Assembly (NCBI RefSeq): GCF_025725725.1
Contig: NZ_CP107020.1
Coordinates: forward strand, 1,178,001-1,242,000
Source of the DNA: Brachybacterium huguangmaarense
GTDB lineage: Bacteria > Actinomycetota > Actinomycetes > Actinomycetales > Dermabacteraceae
DNA: 64,000 bases
Direction of reading: 5' to 3'
The position numbers were made by a program, and so were the translations under genes. Below, one piece after another: positions 23,926 to 33,327 of this stretch (within the stretch, counting starts at the first letter, position 1; every line of letters starts with the position of its first letter). Under the pieces are notes generated by a model. It had not been told where the DNA came from. It did no database searches and saw only the letters and a program-made list of their open reading frames with translations.

Positions 23926-25797
23926 GTGAGCAGCACAGACACCACCAAGGACCTCCTCGAGCAGCTCGATGCCTCGCACTCCGCTGCCGCCAAGGCCCAT
24001 CAGAGACGTCCCGGCCTCGACCGGATCGTCTTCTTCGTGGCCGCGGCCGTCGCGATCGCCTTCGTCGTCTGGGGCGTCGTGTCCCCGGCCGGCCTGGGCT
24101 CGGTCGCCGACTCCCTCCTGAACGGCACCATCACGAACTTCGGCTGGCTGTTCGTGGTCGCCGCGAGCGTCTTCACGATCTTCGTGATCGTCATCGCCTT
24201 CAGCCGCTTCGGCGGCATTCCCCTGGGCAAGGACGACGAGGCGCCGCAGTACAAGACGAGCTCGTGGATCGCGATGATGTTCGCGACCGGCATGGGCATC
24301 GGCCTCATCTTCTACGGTGTCGGCGAGCCCCTGTTCTTCTACATGGCCCCGCCGCCCAACTCGGTGGACCCCGAGTCCGCGCGCGCCGCGGCCGTCGCCA
24401 TGGGCCAGACCGCCTTCCACTGGACCCTCTACCCGTGGGCCATGTACGCGATCGTGGGCCTGGGCATCGCCTACGGCTCCTTCCGTCTGGGCCGCTCCCA
24501 GCTCTTCTCCGCCCTGTTCGCGGGCCTGTTCGGCGAGCGCGTCGTCTACGGCGTCGGCGGCAAGATCATCAACATCCTCGCGATCCTCGCGACGCTGTTC
24601 GGCTCCGCCTGCTCGCTGGGCCTCGGCGCCCTGCAGATCGGCGGCGGCATCCAGTCCGCCGGGATCATGGACGAGGTGGGCAGCCCCGTCCTCGTCATCA
24701 TCATCGCGGTCCTGACCGCGTGCTTCGTCGCCTCGGCCGTCTCGGGCATCGAGCGCGGCATCCAGTGGCTGTCGAACATCAACATGGTGCTCGCGGTCCT
24801 GCTGGCGGTCATCGTCTTCATCGGCGGACCGACCCTGTTCATCCTCAACATCATCCCGTCGACGATCGGCGAGTTCATCCGCGACCTCCCGCAGATGGCG
24901 TCCCGGACCGCCGCCAACGGCGACCAGTCGCTGTCCGACTGGCTGGGCACCTGGACGATCTTCTACTGGGCCTGGTGGGTCAGCTGGAGCCCCTTCGTGG
25001 GCCTGTTCATCGCGCGCATCTCGCGCGGGCGCACCATCCGCCAGTTCGTGACCGGCGTGCTGCTCGTGCCCTCGGCGATCTCGATCATCTGGTTCGCGAT
25101 CTTCGGCGGCGGCGCCATCGGCCTGCAGCAGCGGGCCGAGGCCGCGGGCGACAGCGCGAGGATGCTCGCCGACAAGGCCGACAGCATCGACTTCGACCTG
25201 ATCCTGTTCGACCTCCTGCGTGAGCTGCCGGTGCCCTCCTGGGTGCACCTCGTGCTCATGGTGCTCGCGGTCGTGCTCGTCGCGATCTTCTTCGTGACCG
25301 GTGCGGACTCCGCCTCGATCGTCATGGGCGGTCTGTCGGAGAACGGCGCCGAGGATCCCAAGAAGTTCCTCGTGATCTTCTGGGGCGTGGCCACGGGCGC
25401 GGTCGCGGCGGTGATGCTGCTCGCGGGCGGCAGCGACCCGAGCGAGGCGCTCAACGGGCTCAAGAACATCACGATCGTGTCGTCCCTGCCCTTCGTGATC
25501 GTGATGCTCCTGCTGTGCATCTCGCTGTGGAAGGACCTCTCGCGCGACCCGATGGTGCTGCAGAGCCGCCTGGCCCGGCACGTGCTCGTCGAGTCCGTCG
25601 CCGACGCCGTCGAGATCCACGACGGCGAGGTCTTCCGTCTCCACACCGAGACGGGCGAGACGCCCGTGCTCGAGGAGGTCGAGGTGGACGACGAGTCCCG
25701 TCTCCAGCCGGCGGGCGAGGGGCATCGCGCCACCCACCGTGCCGACGTCCCCACGGACGGCGCCGCGCCCGGCGCGGACGCCGACGAGAGCCGCTGA
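23926..25797 (+). CDS. BCCT-family betaine/carnitine/choline transporter
   Basis: Secondary transporter of 623 residues with 12 membrane helices, taking up compatible solutes such as glycine betaine or choline. Family signatures are MFATGMGIGLIFYGVGEPLF and WTIFYWAWWVSWSPFVG, the latter with the tryptophan-rich substrate box, plus FVTGADSASIVMG. The GMGIG glycine stretch in TM3 is typical of Na+-coupled members (BetP/OpuD-like). The start GTG 23926 is preferred over the upstream in-frame ATG at 23872, which lies next to the TATGGT -10 box. An acidic ~60-residue cytoplasmic tail could serve osmosensing. Confidence 0.93.
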   Translation: MSSTDTTKDLLEQLDASHSAAAKAHQRRPGLDRIVFFVAAAVAIAFVVWGVVSPAGLGSVADSLLNGTITNFGWLFVVAASVFTIFVIVIAFSRFGGIPLGKDDEAPQYKTSSWIAMMFATGMGIGLIFYGVGEPLFFYMAPPPNSVDPESARAAAVAMGQTAFHWTLYPWAMYAIVGLGIAYGSFRLGRSQLFSALFAGLFGERVVYGVGGKIINILAILATLFGSACSLGLGALQIGGGIQSAGIMDEVGSPVLVIIIAVLTACFVASAVSGIERGIQWLSNINMVLAVLLAVIVFIGGPTLFILNIIPSTIGEFIRDLPQMASRTAANGDQSLSDWLGTWTIFYWAWWVSWSPFVGLFIARISRGRTIRQFVTGVLLVPSAISIIWFAIFGGGAIGLQQRAEAAGDSARMLADKADSIDFDLILFDLLRELPVPSWVHLVLMVLAVVLVAIFFVTGADSASIVMGGLSENGAEDPKKFLVIFWGVATGAVAAVMLLAGGSDPSEALNGLKNITIVSSLPFVIVMLLLCISLWKDLSRDPMVLQSRLARHVLVESVADAVEIHDGEVFRLHTETGETPVLEEVEVDDESRLQPAGEGHRATHRADVPTDGAAPGADADESR

Positions 25798-25839
25798 CGC
25801 GACGATCCTCACGCCGCCCCACGGCGGCACCCGAGAACG

Positions 25840-25875
25840 CGACGGGCCCCCTCCCGACCGGGAGGGGGCCCGTCG
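25840..25875. terminator. Bidirectional hairpin terminator
   Basis: A 16-bp perfect GC-rich stem (25840-25855 with 25860-25875) and 4-nt loop, placed between the convergent BCCT and nucleosidase genes. There is no T-tract, as is common for actinobacterial terminators. Confidence 0.75.
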
Positions 25876-25900
25876 TCGTCGGCGGGACCGGGCGGCGGCG

Positions 25901-26611
25901 TCAGATCCGGGCGGCCAGGCGGGCGACCGCAGCGGCCGACGTCTCCGCCACGAGGTCGAGCTCGAGATGGAACTGCTGGCCGGCGGCGGGCCCGCACAGG
26001 TCCGAGATCGCCCGCAGCGCCACGAACGGGACGCCGAGCGCGGCGCACGCCTGGGCGATCGCGGTCGTCTCCATGTCCGCCGACAGGGCGCCGGGGAAGC
26101 GCTCGCGCATCGGATCGGCGAGCGGCGCGGTCACGAACGCGTCCCCCGAGAGCATGGGGCCCCGCCGCACGGCGCCGCCCTCGGCGCGCGCGGCGGCCTC
26201 GGCGGCGTCGGCGAGAACCGGGTCGGCCGCGAAGGACTCCGGCTGGCCGGGGACCTGCCCGGGCGCGTACCCGAAGGCGGTGGCGTCGGCGAGGAAGTAC
26301 CGGAACTCCTCGCCGACGACGAGCGTGCCCACCTCGATGTCGGCGGCGAGCCCGCCGGCCGAGCCCGCGCTGACCACGGCGCGCGGACGCTCGGCGAGCA
26401 CGGCCCAGGTCGCGGCCGCGCTCGCCGAGGCCACCCCGATCCCGCACGTCACGACCCGCACCGGGGTCTCGCCGAGGCGGCCGACGACGGCCGTCACAGG
26501 GCGCGAGGCGCCGGGGAAGGGGGAGGGGAGCGGACGGGCGTCGGCCAGACGCGCCTCGATCGGCGCGGCCTCCTCGCGCATCGCGGCGAGGATCAGGAGA
26601 TCAGCGGGCAT
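25901..26611 (-). CDS. mtnN: 5'-methylthioadenosine/S-adenosylhomocysteine nucleosidase
   Basis: MTA/SAH nucleosidase of 236 residues, hydrolysing the N-glycosidic bond of methylthioadenosine and S-adenosylhomocysteine for methionine salvage. Catalytic glutamate lies in AAMREEAAP (E13/E14), the ribose-binding Met-Glu pair in ADMETTA and the catalytic aspartate in RAISDL, all in family order. The glycine-rich SAGSAGGLA is present. The start ATG follows TACCCT on the minus strand by 7 nt. A strong hairpin terminator lies at its 3' end. Confidence 0.92.
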   Translation of the reverse strand: MPADLLILAAMREEAAPIEARLADARPLPSPFPGASRPVTAVVGRLGETPVRVVTCGIGVASASAAATWAVLAERPRAVVSAGSAGGLAADIEVGTLVVGEEFRYFLADATAFGYAPGQVPGQPESFAADPVLADAAEAAARAEGGAVRRGPMLSGDAFVTAPLADPMRERFPGALSADMETTAIAQACAALGVPFVALRAISDLCGPAAGQQFHLELDLVAETSAAAVARLAARI

Positions 26612-26618
26612 GCGCCCC

Positions 26619-26624
26619 AGGGTA
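26619..26624 (-). promoter_or_regulatory. Leaderless -10 box TACCCT
   Basis: Minus strand, 7-nt spacer to the mtnN ATG at 26611. Confidence 0.55.
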
Positions 26625-26709
26625 TCGGCGCACCCAGCCGGGCCCAGGGAGGACGGACCCGCCCGCGCTAGGCTGGAACGCGACCGCCGGCGACACGACA
26701 GGAGCAGCC

Positions 26710-27597
26710 ATGGGCACGATCCGCGACGCGGTGACCGTGGGGGCGCGCGCGGTGTACCGCGCGCCGGTGCCCCCGTCGATCTACACCCACGCCCTGCGCC
26801 AGGCGCGGCGCGCGACGCCGCCCGGTGCGGTCCTCAAACGGCACGCCGTGGACCTCGAGATGATCGACCGGACCCGCTGCGTGTGGCTCGACCGCCACCG
26901 CGCCGAGCAGGGCGTGATCGTGCACCTGCACGGCGGCGCCTACGTGTCGGGCCCCTTCGCCGGCGACTGGGAGTGGCTGTCGGCGCAGGTCGACGCCGCG
27001 GGCTGCGCGGGCCTCATGATCGACTACCGCTTCGCGCCCGACCACACCCACCCCGTCGCGCTCGACGACACCGAGGCGGTCCTGCGCGCGCTCGCGGACG
27101 ACGGCCCGCTCGCGGCGCACCCGTGGGCCCTCGCCGGCCAGAACGCCGGAGGAGGCCTCGCCCTCACGGTCGCGCGGCGCTTCCAGCCGGCCCCCGCCGT
27201 GGTGCTCGCGATGGCGCCCTGGCTCGACCTCGGCCTCGAGAACACGATGATCACCGAGGCCGACCAGCACGACCCCGTGCACGAGCGCCGCATGCTGCAG
27301 GCCGCGGCGCGCAGCTACGCGGGCCGCACGCCGCTGGACGACCCCGACCTCTCGCCCATCGACGCCGACCTCTCGACGCTCCCGCCGCTGCACCTGTCCG
27401 TCGGCACCCGGGACATCTTCGTGACCGATGCGCGCATCGCGCGCGTCCAGCTCGAGGAGCTCGGCGTCGAGGTCCGCTACCGCGAGATCAACGGGCGTCT
27501 GGGGACCCTCGTGCGGCTGCGCCGCGGCGAGGACGTCAGCCGGCTCCTGCACGAGCAGGCGGCGATGATCGCGGAGGCGTTCAGCTCTCGACGATGA
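26710..27597 (+). CDS. HSL-type alpha/beta hydrolase homologue lacking the catalytic serine
   Basis: Alpha/beta-hydrolase of the hormone-sensitive-lipase type, 295 residues. The oxyanion-hole motif HGGAYVSG (74-81) and DYRFAPDHTHPVAL are intact. The nucleophile elbow, normally G-D-S-A-G-G, reads GQNAGGG with N145 replacing the serine. The acid candidate D235 (GTRD) is kept, but no histidine appears near residues 260-270 (INGRLGTLVRL). Two of three triad residues are therefore missing and normal esterase activity is unlikely. A TAGGCT -10 box (26669-26674) and AGGAG 6 nt before the ATG give a leadered transcript. Confidence 0.85.
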   Translation: MGTIRDAVTVGARAVYRAPVPPSIYTHALRQARRATPPGAVLKRHAVDLEMIDRTRCVWLDRHRAEQGVIVHLHGGAYVSGPFAGDWEWLSAQVDAAGCAGLMIDYRFAPDHTHPVALDDTEAVLRALADDGPLAAHPWALAGQNAGGGLALTVARRFQPAPAVVLAMAPWLDLGLENTMITEADQHDPVHERRMLQAAARSYAGRTPLDDPDLSPIDADLSTLPPLHLSVGTRDIFVTDARIARVQLEELGVEVRYREINGRLGTLVRLRRGEDVSRLLHEQAAMIAEAFSSRR

Positions 27598-28291
27598 CGA
27601 GGGTCGCGCCGCCCAGGTCGCTGCCCGCCCGGGCGGGCGCGGGCACCAGGCGCAGGATCCCCAGCACGAGGCACGCGTGCCCCGCGAAGTAGCAGAGCAT
27701 CACCCAGAACTCGGCGTGGGGCACCCACGCGCCCGGCAGGAACCACGTCATGCCCAGCACGGAGCTCGAGGCGAGCAGGAGCGTGCCGCCCACCCATGTC
27801 AGGGAGTTCACGCCCGCCGCGAGGAACGACATGGCCGTCAGCGCGACCGCGTACAGCAGCACGACCGGCATGAGGGATCCCGCGTTGTCCGCGCACGCCA
27901 CGAACAGGGCGATGACGACGCCCGCATAGGGCACCGCGAGCAGGATGCGCAGGCTGTCGCGCGAGCGCGCCCAGACGGGGGCGAGCGCGACGGCGTAGGC
28001 GATCATGGTCAGCATGAACAGGCTCGCCGTGGCCAGGCGCCCCTCGATCGGGAGCAGCGGCGGCACGGTGTCGGTGAGCCAGGCGATGGCCAGCCCGATC
28101 CCGGTGAGCACGAACGTCGGCGTCCACCCGCGCACGCTCGCGACGAAGGCGGTCAGCAGGCTCGTCGCGGCGAGGGGCTGGGCGATCGCCGCGACCATGT
28201 GCTGGTCCGTGAACAGGCCCACCAGGTTGAGCACGGCGAAGGTCGCGAACGCGGCCCACGCCGCGCGCCTGACCTGTCCCCGCGCGCCCAT
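27581..28291 (-). CDS. YhhN-family-like membrane protein
   Basis: Polytopic membrane protein of 236 residues with about eight short helices, resembling the YhhN/TMEM86 family, some of which are lysoplasmalogenases. The C-terminal pattern GTLLLASSSVLGM with a following HAEFWVMLCYFAGHACLV matches the family's last two helices, though the usual Ser-Asp before the helix is Ser-Ser. The family's first aspartate may be the one in WLTDTVPP. It overlaps the convergent hydrolase gene by 17 bp. TAGCCT lies 6 nt before its ATG. Confidence 0.65.
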   Translation of the reverse strand: MGARGQVRRAAWAAFATFAVLNLVGLFTDQHMVAAIAQPLAATSLLTAFVASVRGWTPTFVLTGIGLAIAWLTDTVPPLLPIEGRLATASLFMLTMIAYAVALAPVWARSRDSLRILLAVPYAGVVIALFVACADNAGSLMPVVLLYAVALTAMSFLAAGVNSLTWVGGTLLLASSSVLGMTWFLPGAWVPHAEFWVMLCYFAGHACLVLGILRLVPAPARAGSDLGGATLVIVES

Positions 28292-28297
28292 GGGGCA

Positions 28298-28303
28298 AGG
28301 CTA
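28298..28303 (-). promoter_or_regulatory. Leaderless -10 box TAGCCT
   Basis: Minus strand, 6-nt spacer to the ATG at 28291. Confidence 0.55.
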
Positions 28304-28407
28304 CGATCAGCCCCCGACACCCGGACAGGGCCGGACGGCCCGCGCGAGGGCACGGTTCGGTCACGATCCTGACCGGCCGGTCACTTGAGGCCGTCGGCCC
28401 CGGACGA

Positions 28408-30141
28408 TCACATCTGCTGGGGTGCCTCCACGCCCAGCAGCGCGAGGCCCTGCACGAGCACCGCCCGGGTGAGCGCGGCGAGCGCGAGCCGGCCGGCGCG
28501 CACGTCCTCGTCGGCCTCCTTGAGGATCGGGCACGCCTCGTAGAAGCCCGTGAACGCCTGCGCCGTCGCGAACAGGTACGCGGCCAGACGATGCGGCTCG
28601 AGGGTCTCGCCGACCAGGGCCACGGTGGGCCCGAACTCGAGGAGCTGCAGGGCCAGCGCCCGCTCGGCGGGGTCCACCACGCGCGGCGCGGCGACCGCCT
28701 CGACGCCCTGCTCGGCGGCGCGCCGCTCGATCGAGCGGATCCGGGCGACCGCGTACTGCAGGTACGGCGCCGTGTTGCCCGTGAGCGCGAGCATCCGGTC
28801 GAGGTCGAAGACGTAGTCGCTGTCGTGGGCCGTCGAGAGATCCGCGTACTTGACCGAGCCGATGCCGATCATGCGGGCGATCTCGGCCCGCTCGTCCTCG
28901 GGAAGGTCCGCCCGCAGGGAGTCGATCACCTGCCGGGCCTGGGCGACGGCCTCCTCGAGCAGAGCCATCAGGCGCAGCGAGGAGCCCGAGCGGGTGCGCA
29001 GGATCTTGCCGTCCTCGCCCAGCACGGAGCCGATCTTGACGTGCACCGCGTCGACGTCCTCGGGCAGCCAGCCCGCCTCGCGGGCGGCGCTGAAGACCAT
29101 CTGGAAGTGCAGCTCCTGGCTCGTGCCGACGACGTAGGCGATGCGGTCCGCGCCCAGGTCGCCCACCCGGTGGCGGATCGCCGCGAGGTCGGTCGTCGCG
29201 TAGCCGTAGCCGCCGTCGGACTTGCGGATGATGAGCGGAAGCGGCTGCTCGTCGCGGCCCGTGAAGCCGGCGGGGAACACGCACAGGGCGCCGTCGGACA
29301 GCCGCGCCTGCCCGGTCGCCTCGAGCTCGGCGCACACGCCCGCGAGCGCGTCGTTGTAGGTCGACTCCCCGGCGAGGTCGTCGTCGGTGAGGGTCACGCC
29401 GAGCATGTCGTAGATCCGGTGGAAGTACGTCGTGGACATCGCCACGAGGCGCCGCCAGATCGCGAGGGTCTGCTCGTCGCCCCCCTGGAGGGTCGCGACG
29501 CGGCGCCGGGCGCGGGCCGCGAAGGCGGGGTCCTCGTCGAACGCGAGCCGCGCCGCCTGGTAGAACGCGTTGGGGTCGGTCGCGAGCAGCTGGGCCTCCG
29601 GCGACGTCTCGCCGACGTCGAGCAGGTGCTCGATGAGCATCCCGAAGGGGGTGCCCCAGTCGCCGATGTGGTTCTGGCGGATGACGGTGTGGCCCAGATG
29701 CTCGAGGGTGCGGGCCAGGGCGTCGCCGACCACGGTCGTGCGCAGGTGGCCGACGTGCATCTCCTTGGCGACGTTCGGCGCCGAGTAGTCGATGACGACG
29801 CGCTGCGGGGCGACCGCGGGCAGCGCGAGGTCCTCGGCCGCGGCCATCTGCGCGGTCTGCGCCGCGACCCACTCGGTCCGCAGGCGGATGTTGAGGAAGC
29901 CGGGCCCCGCCACCTCGAGCGGCTCGGCCACGTCGTCGAGCGCGACGTGCGCGACGATGTCGGCGGCGATCTCGCGCGGCGGGCGCCCCAGTCGCTTCGC
30001 GAGCCCCATCGCGGCGTTGCACTGGAAGTCCGCGAACTGCGAGGGGCGGATGATCGGATCCGCGTCGGCGAACTCGGGCCCGAAGGCGGCGGCGAAGGCG
30101 GACTGGAAGCGCTCGGTCAGCGCGAGCTCGGGGGCGGTCAT
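28408..30141 (-). CDS. argS: Arginine--tRNA ligase
   Basis: Class I arginyl-tRNA synthetase of 577 residues. The N-terminal Add1 domain (about 1-110, tRNA D-loop recognition) is followed by APNVAKEMHVGHLR with the HIGH-type motif HVGH (129-132). The Rossmann domain continues with IGDWGTPFG, and the insertion region has GYGYATTDLAAIRHR. The ArgRS-specific C-terminal helical domain begins with YLQYAVARIRSI. Length is normal and no break is seen. The frame stays open far upstream but ATG 30141 gives the standard N-terminus and follows TACCCT by 7 nt. Essential gene. Confidence 0.97.
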   Translation of the reverse strand: MTAPELALTERFQSAFAAAFGPEFADADPIIRPSQFADFQCNAAMGLAKRLGRPPREIAADIVAHVALDDVAEPLEVAGPGFLNIRLRTEWVAAQTAQMAAAEDLALPAVAPQRVVIDYSAPNVAKEMHVGHLRTTVVGDALARTLEHLGHTVIRQNHIGDWGTPFGMLIEHLLDVGETSPEAQLLATDPNAFYQAARLAFDEDPAFAARARRRVATLQGGDEQTLAIWRRLVAMSTTYFHRIYDMLGVTLTDDDLAGESTYNDALAGVCAELEATGQARLSDGALCVFPAGFTGRDEQPLPLIIRKSDGGYGYATTDLAAIRHRVGDLGADRIAYVVGTSQELHFQMVFSAAREAGWLPEDVDAVHVKIGSVLGEDGKILRTRSGSSLRLMALLEEAVAQARQVIDSLRADLPEDERAEIARMIGIGSVKYADLSTAHDSDYVFDLDRMLALTGNTAPYLQYAVARIRSIERRAAEQGVEAVAAPRVVDPAERALALQLLEFGPTVALVGETLEPHRLAAYLFATAQAFTGFYEACPILKEADEDVRAGRLALAALTRAVLVQGLALLGVEAPQQM

Positions 30142-30148
30142 GGGCTCC

Positions 30149-30154
30149 AGGGTA
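30149..30154 (-). promoter_or_regulatory. Leaderless -10 box TACCCT for argS
   Basis: Minus strand, 7-nt spacer to the ATG at 30141. Confidence 0.55.
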
Positions 30155-30288
30155 GTGGCGGGGCAGGTCGGGACGGCGCCGCGAGAGGCGGATGTGCTCA
30201 GCATCGCGCGCGCGTGCGGCGCGCCCCCGCGATGCGCCCCGCCTCGCGCTCCTAGGATCGAGGGGGACCGACAGCGGGGAGCACAGGA

Positions 30289-31959
30289 GTGGGCAACGGC
30301 ATGGCCGAGCGCGACGGACGACGTGACGACAGCGACTGGATCTTCGCCGGCGCCGATCCCGGGACCCTGCCCACCGAGCAGCTGCCGGGACGCGCCGAGT
30401 TCGAGAAGTACTCCTCGCCGCTCATCCCGACCGGGCAGATCCCCGTGGTCCCCGAGCCCGAGCCGGCGCGCGAGGCGAGCACGGCCGATCGCGACACCGA
30501 CACCGACGCGATCGAGGAGGTCGCCGACGCGGACGAGAGCGCGCCGCTCGCCTCCACTTACGCCCGCTCGGGCACGACCCCCAACGCCGAGGACGCGCCG
30601 CAGCCCGCCGCCCTCGCGCTGCCCTCGCGCTTCGCCGCCCTCTCGTGGTGGGACGCGGTGCGCGACATCGTCGCGCTGCTGACCCTGTGCTCGGCCTACA
30701 CCGTCCCCTTCACCCCGGGCGACATCGGCGGCTGGATCCTCGCCCCCCGCATCGCGATCGGGATCGCCGTCGCGACCCTCCTCGCGGTGCACCTGCTGCG
30801 CTGGATCCCGGCGCATCCCCACCTCGGCGCCCTCCAGCGGATCCGGCCGCTCGGCATGGCCCCGGCCGTGCTCGTGGCGGTCGGCACCATCGTCGTCGAC
30901 GCCGTCACCTCGCTGCCCGTGCTGCTCGCCCCGCTGCCCGACGGACCGCCCGTGGGGGTCGGCGTCGGGGTGGCCCTGCTGCTGGTCGGCGGCATGCTCG
31001 GCGCCGAGCCGCGCGGCCACGAGGGCTTCGTGCCCGGCGAGTCCGCGCGCGCCCTCACCCGGCGCCTGCTGCTCGGCATCGCCGTGGCCGCCACCGTGTT
31101 CGCGGCGATCGCGCTCGTCATGATCATCGGGCGCGCGCTGACCACCGGCTGGGCCGGCTCCGCGCTCGTGCTCGGCGACACCGTCGTCGCGGTGCTCCTG
31201 CTCGGCCTCGTGATCGCCTCCGGGCTGCGCCGCGAGCGCTCCCGCTACGTGTTCTCGGTGGCCGCGGTCGCGGCCCTCGTGCTCGGCGCCATGGCCGACA
31301 ACACGCTGCGCCTGCAGTACGCCCTGCCGCGCTCGATGGCCACGGGCTACGTGTACCTCCCCCTGCTGTTCGCGGCCTTCGCCGTCATGCTCTCGCGCTC
31401 GTTCGTGCGCTCGATGCCGCTGTCGTTCCGCCGCGCGGACTGGCTCGCCTGCGCGGTGCGCGCCCTCGAGTTCAGCGTGCTCATGCACGCGGGCGCCGTC
31501 GTGTGGAGCCTGCTGGCCGCGCTCGCCGCGACCGGCGGCGCGGGCCGCGGCGGCCCCGTGCTGCACCTCGTCGACGCGGTGCTCGCGGCGCTGTTCGCCC
31601 TCATGAGCTCGTTCGGGCGTCACGCCCTGCTCGAGCGCTCGCCCGACAGCGCCCGCTCCACCGCGGTCGTCGCCGCCGTGGTGATGGTCGTCGTCGGGTT
31701 CCTCGACGTGATCGTGAACTCGCTGGCCACGGGCGCCGGTGCAGGGCTCGTGACGGGCGGCGTCGCGCTCGTCATCGGCATCGCCGTGGCGCTCATGCTC
31801 ACGGTGCCCGCCCCCGTGCGCGACGAGCACGGGGCGCCCGACCTCGCGCGCATGTTCGAGGACTTCCGCCATCGCGACGAGGCGGCGCCCTCGCTGCTCG
31901 CAGGCATGCCCGATCTCTCCGCCGACCGCGCCGCCAAGAAGTCCTTCCCCCGCCGCTGA
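30289..31959 (+). CDS. Large hypothetical membrane protein with acidic N-terminus
   Basis: Protein of 556 residues, not assigned to a family. The first ~120 residues are acidic and disordered-looking (repeated Asp/Glu/Thr), followed by about ten hydrophobic helices (about 125-510) with short loops, and a charged C-terminus. No transport or enzyme motif is visible. A TAGGAT -10 box is at 30253-30258. GTG at 30289 follows a GGAG; the ATG four codons later is also possible. It lies between argS (divergent) and the uracil permease (40 bp downstream, same strand). Strong codon bias supports it as real. Confidence 0.75.
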   Translation: MGNGMAERDGRRDDSDWIFAGADPGTLPTEQLPGRAEFEKYSSPLIPTGQIPVVPEPEPAREASTADRDTDTDAIEEVADADESAPLASTYARSGTTPNAEDAPQPAALALPSRFAALSWWDAVRDIVALLTLCSAYTVPFTPGDIGGWILAPRIAIGIAVATLLAVHLLRWIPAHPHLGALQRIRPLGMAPAVLVAVGTIVVDAVTSLPVLLAPLPDGPPVGVGVGVALLLVGGMLGAEPRGHEGFVPGESARALTRRLLLGIAVAATVFAAIALVMIIGRALTTGWAGSALVLGDTVVAVLLLGLVIASGLRRERSRYVFSVAAVAALVLGAMADNTLRLQYALPRSMATGYVYLPLLFAAFAVMLSRSFVRSMPLSFRRADWLACAVRALEFSVLMHAGAVVWSLLAALAATGGAGRGGPVLHLVDAVLAALFALMSSFGRHALLERSPDSARSTAVVAAVVMVVVGFLDVIVNSLATGAGAGLVTGGVALVIGIAVALMLTVPAPVRDEHGAPDLARMFEDFRHRDEAAPSLLAGMPDLSADRAAKKSFPRR

Positions 31960-31998
31960 GCGCGGCCCCCTCCGCCTCCTTCGAACGACAGGATCCCC

Positions 31999-33321
31999 AT
32001 GTCCCTGCTCCCCTGGACCCTGCACGGAAACGGTCGCACCGTCGAGCCCGGTGCGATCGTGCGCCCCGAGGAGCGCCTGGCCTGGCCGCTCACCATCGGC
32101 ATCGGCGCCCAGCACGTCGTGGCCATGTTCGGCGCGACCTTCCTGGTGCCGCTGCTGACCGGCTTCCCGCCGTCGACGACGCTCCTGTTCTCGGGCATCG
32201 GCACGATGCTGTTCCTGCTCATCACGCGCAACCGGGTGCCGAGCTACCTGGGCTCGTCCTTCGCGTTCATCGCGCCCATCACGGCCGCGACCGCCGCCGA
32301 CTCCCCGCAGGCGGCCCTCGGCGGGGTGCTCGTGATCGGCGTGCTGATGGCACTGCTCGGACTGCTCGTCCAGGCCGTCGGCACGCGCTGGATCGGCCTG
32401 CTGATGCCGCCCGTGGTGATGGGCTCGATCGTCGCGCTGATCGGCTTCAACCTCGCCCCGACCGCGTACGGCAACTTCCAGAAGTCACCGGTCACGGCGG
32501 TCGTCACGCTTGCCGCGGTGGTCCTGTGCACGGCCCTGTTCAAGGGCATCCTGGGCCGCGTGTCCGTGCTGCTGGGCGTCGTGGTGGGCTACGTCGTCGC
32601 GGTCGCCCGGGGCGAGGTGGACTTCACCGAGTTCCACCACGCGCCGCTGTTCGGCCTGCCCGAGTTCACCCACCCGACCTTCGACCTGACGCTGCTGCCG
32701 ATGTTCCTGCCCGTCATCGTCGTGCTGCTCGCCGAGAACGTCGGGCACGTGACGAGCGTGGGCCTGATGACGGGGCGCAACCTCGACCACATGGTGGGGC
32801 GCACCCTGTTCTCCGACGGGCTGGCGACCTCCGTCTCCGCGATCTTCGGCGGCTCGCCCACGACCACGTACGGCGAGAACATCGGGGTCATGAGCGCGAC
32901 CCGCGTCTACTCGACCGCCGCCTACTGGGTCGCGGGCATCGTCGCGGTGCTGCTGTCGCTCTCGCCCAAGGTCGGCGCGCTCATCAACACCATCCCGCCG
33001 GGCGTGCTCGGCGGCGTCACCTTCGTGCTCTACGGGCTCATCGGGATCGTCGGCGTGCGCATGTGGGTCGACGGGCGCGTGGACTTCTCCCGCCCCAAGA
33101 ACCAGATCACGGCGGGCGTGGCGCTCGTGGTCGGCATCGCCAACGTGACCTGGGTGTTCGACGGCATCACGCTGACCGGCATCGCGCTGGGCACGCTCGC
33201 GGCCCTCGCCGTCTACCACGTGATGGCGGGGCTCGGGCGGCTGACCGGCACCGACGAGCCGCAGCCGGCCCCCGAGGCGACGGCCCCCCGCGACGGCGCC
33301 ACGGCCCGCGACGGTGTGTGA
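31999..33321 (+). CDS. Uracil/xanthine permease (NCS2, UraA-like)
   Basis: Nucleobase:cation symporter-2 protein of 440 residues with 14 predicted membrane segments. Family marks are GAQHVVAMFGATFLVP in TM1, SYLGSSFAFIAPI in TM3, ENVGHVTSVGLMTGRNLD (TM8 glutamate that binds the base) and GGSPTTTYGENIGVMSATRV in TM10. These residues favour uracil over purine specificity. AGGAT lies 6 nt before the ATG. No pyrimidine-biosynthesis genes or obvious regulatory stem are nearby. The next gene starts 6 bp after its stop. Confidence 0.93.
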   Translation: MSLLPWTLHGNGRTVEPGAIVRPEERLAWPLTIGIGAQHVVAMFGATFLVPLLTGFPPSTTLLFSGIGTMLFLLITRNRVPSYLGSSFAFIAPITAATAADSPQAALGGVLVIGVLMALLGLLVQAVGTRWIGLLMPPVVMGSIVALIGFNLAPTAYGNFQKSPVTAVVTLAAVVLCTALFKGILGRVSVLLGVVVGYVVAVARGEVDFTEFHHAPLFGLPEFTHPTFDLTLLPMFLPVIVVLLAENVGHVTSVGLMTGRNLDHMVGRTLFSDGLATSVSAIFGGSPTTTYGENIGVMSATRVYSTAAYWVAGIVAVLLSLSPKVGALINTIPPGVLGGVTFVLYGLIGIVGVRMWVDGRVDFSRPKNQITAGVALVVGIANVTWVFDGITLTGIALGTLAALAVYHVMAGLGRLTGTDEPQPAPEATAPRDGATARDGV

Positions 33322-33327
33322 GGCGTC

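Noticed and set aside
22114-25830. 3.7-kb minus-strand open frame across kinase and BCCT genes
   Set aside because: Asp/Arg/His-rich shadow translation; both genes on the plus strand have complete domains and this frame would erase the promoter region.
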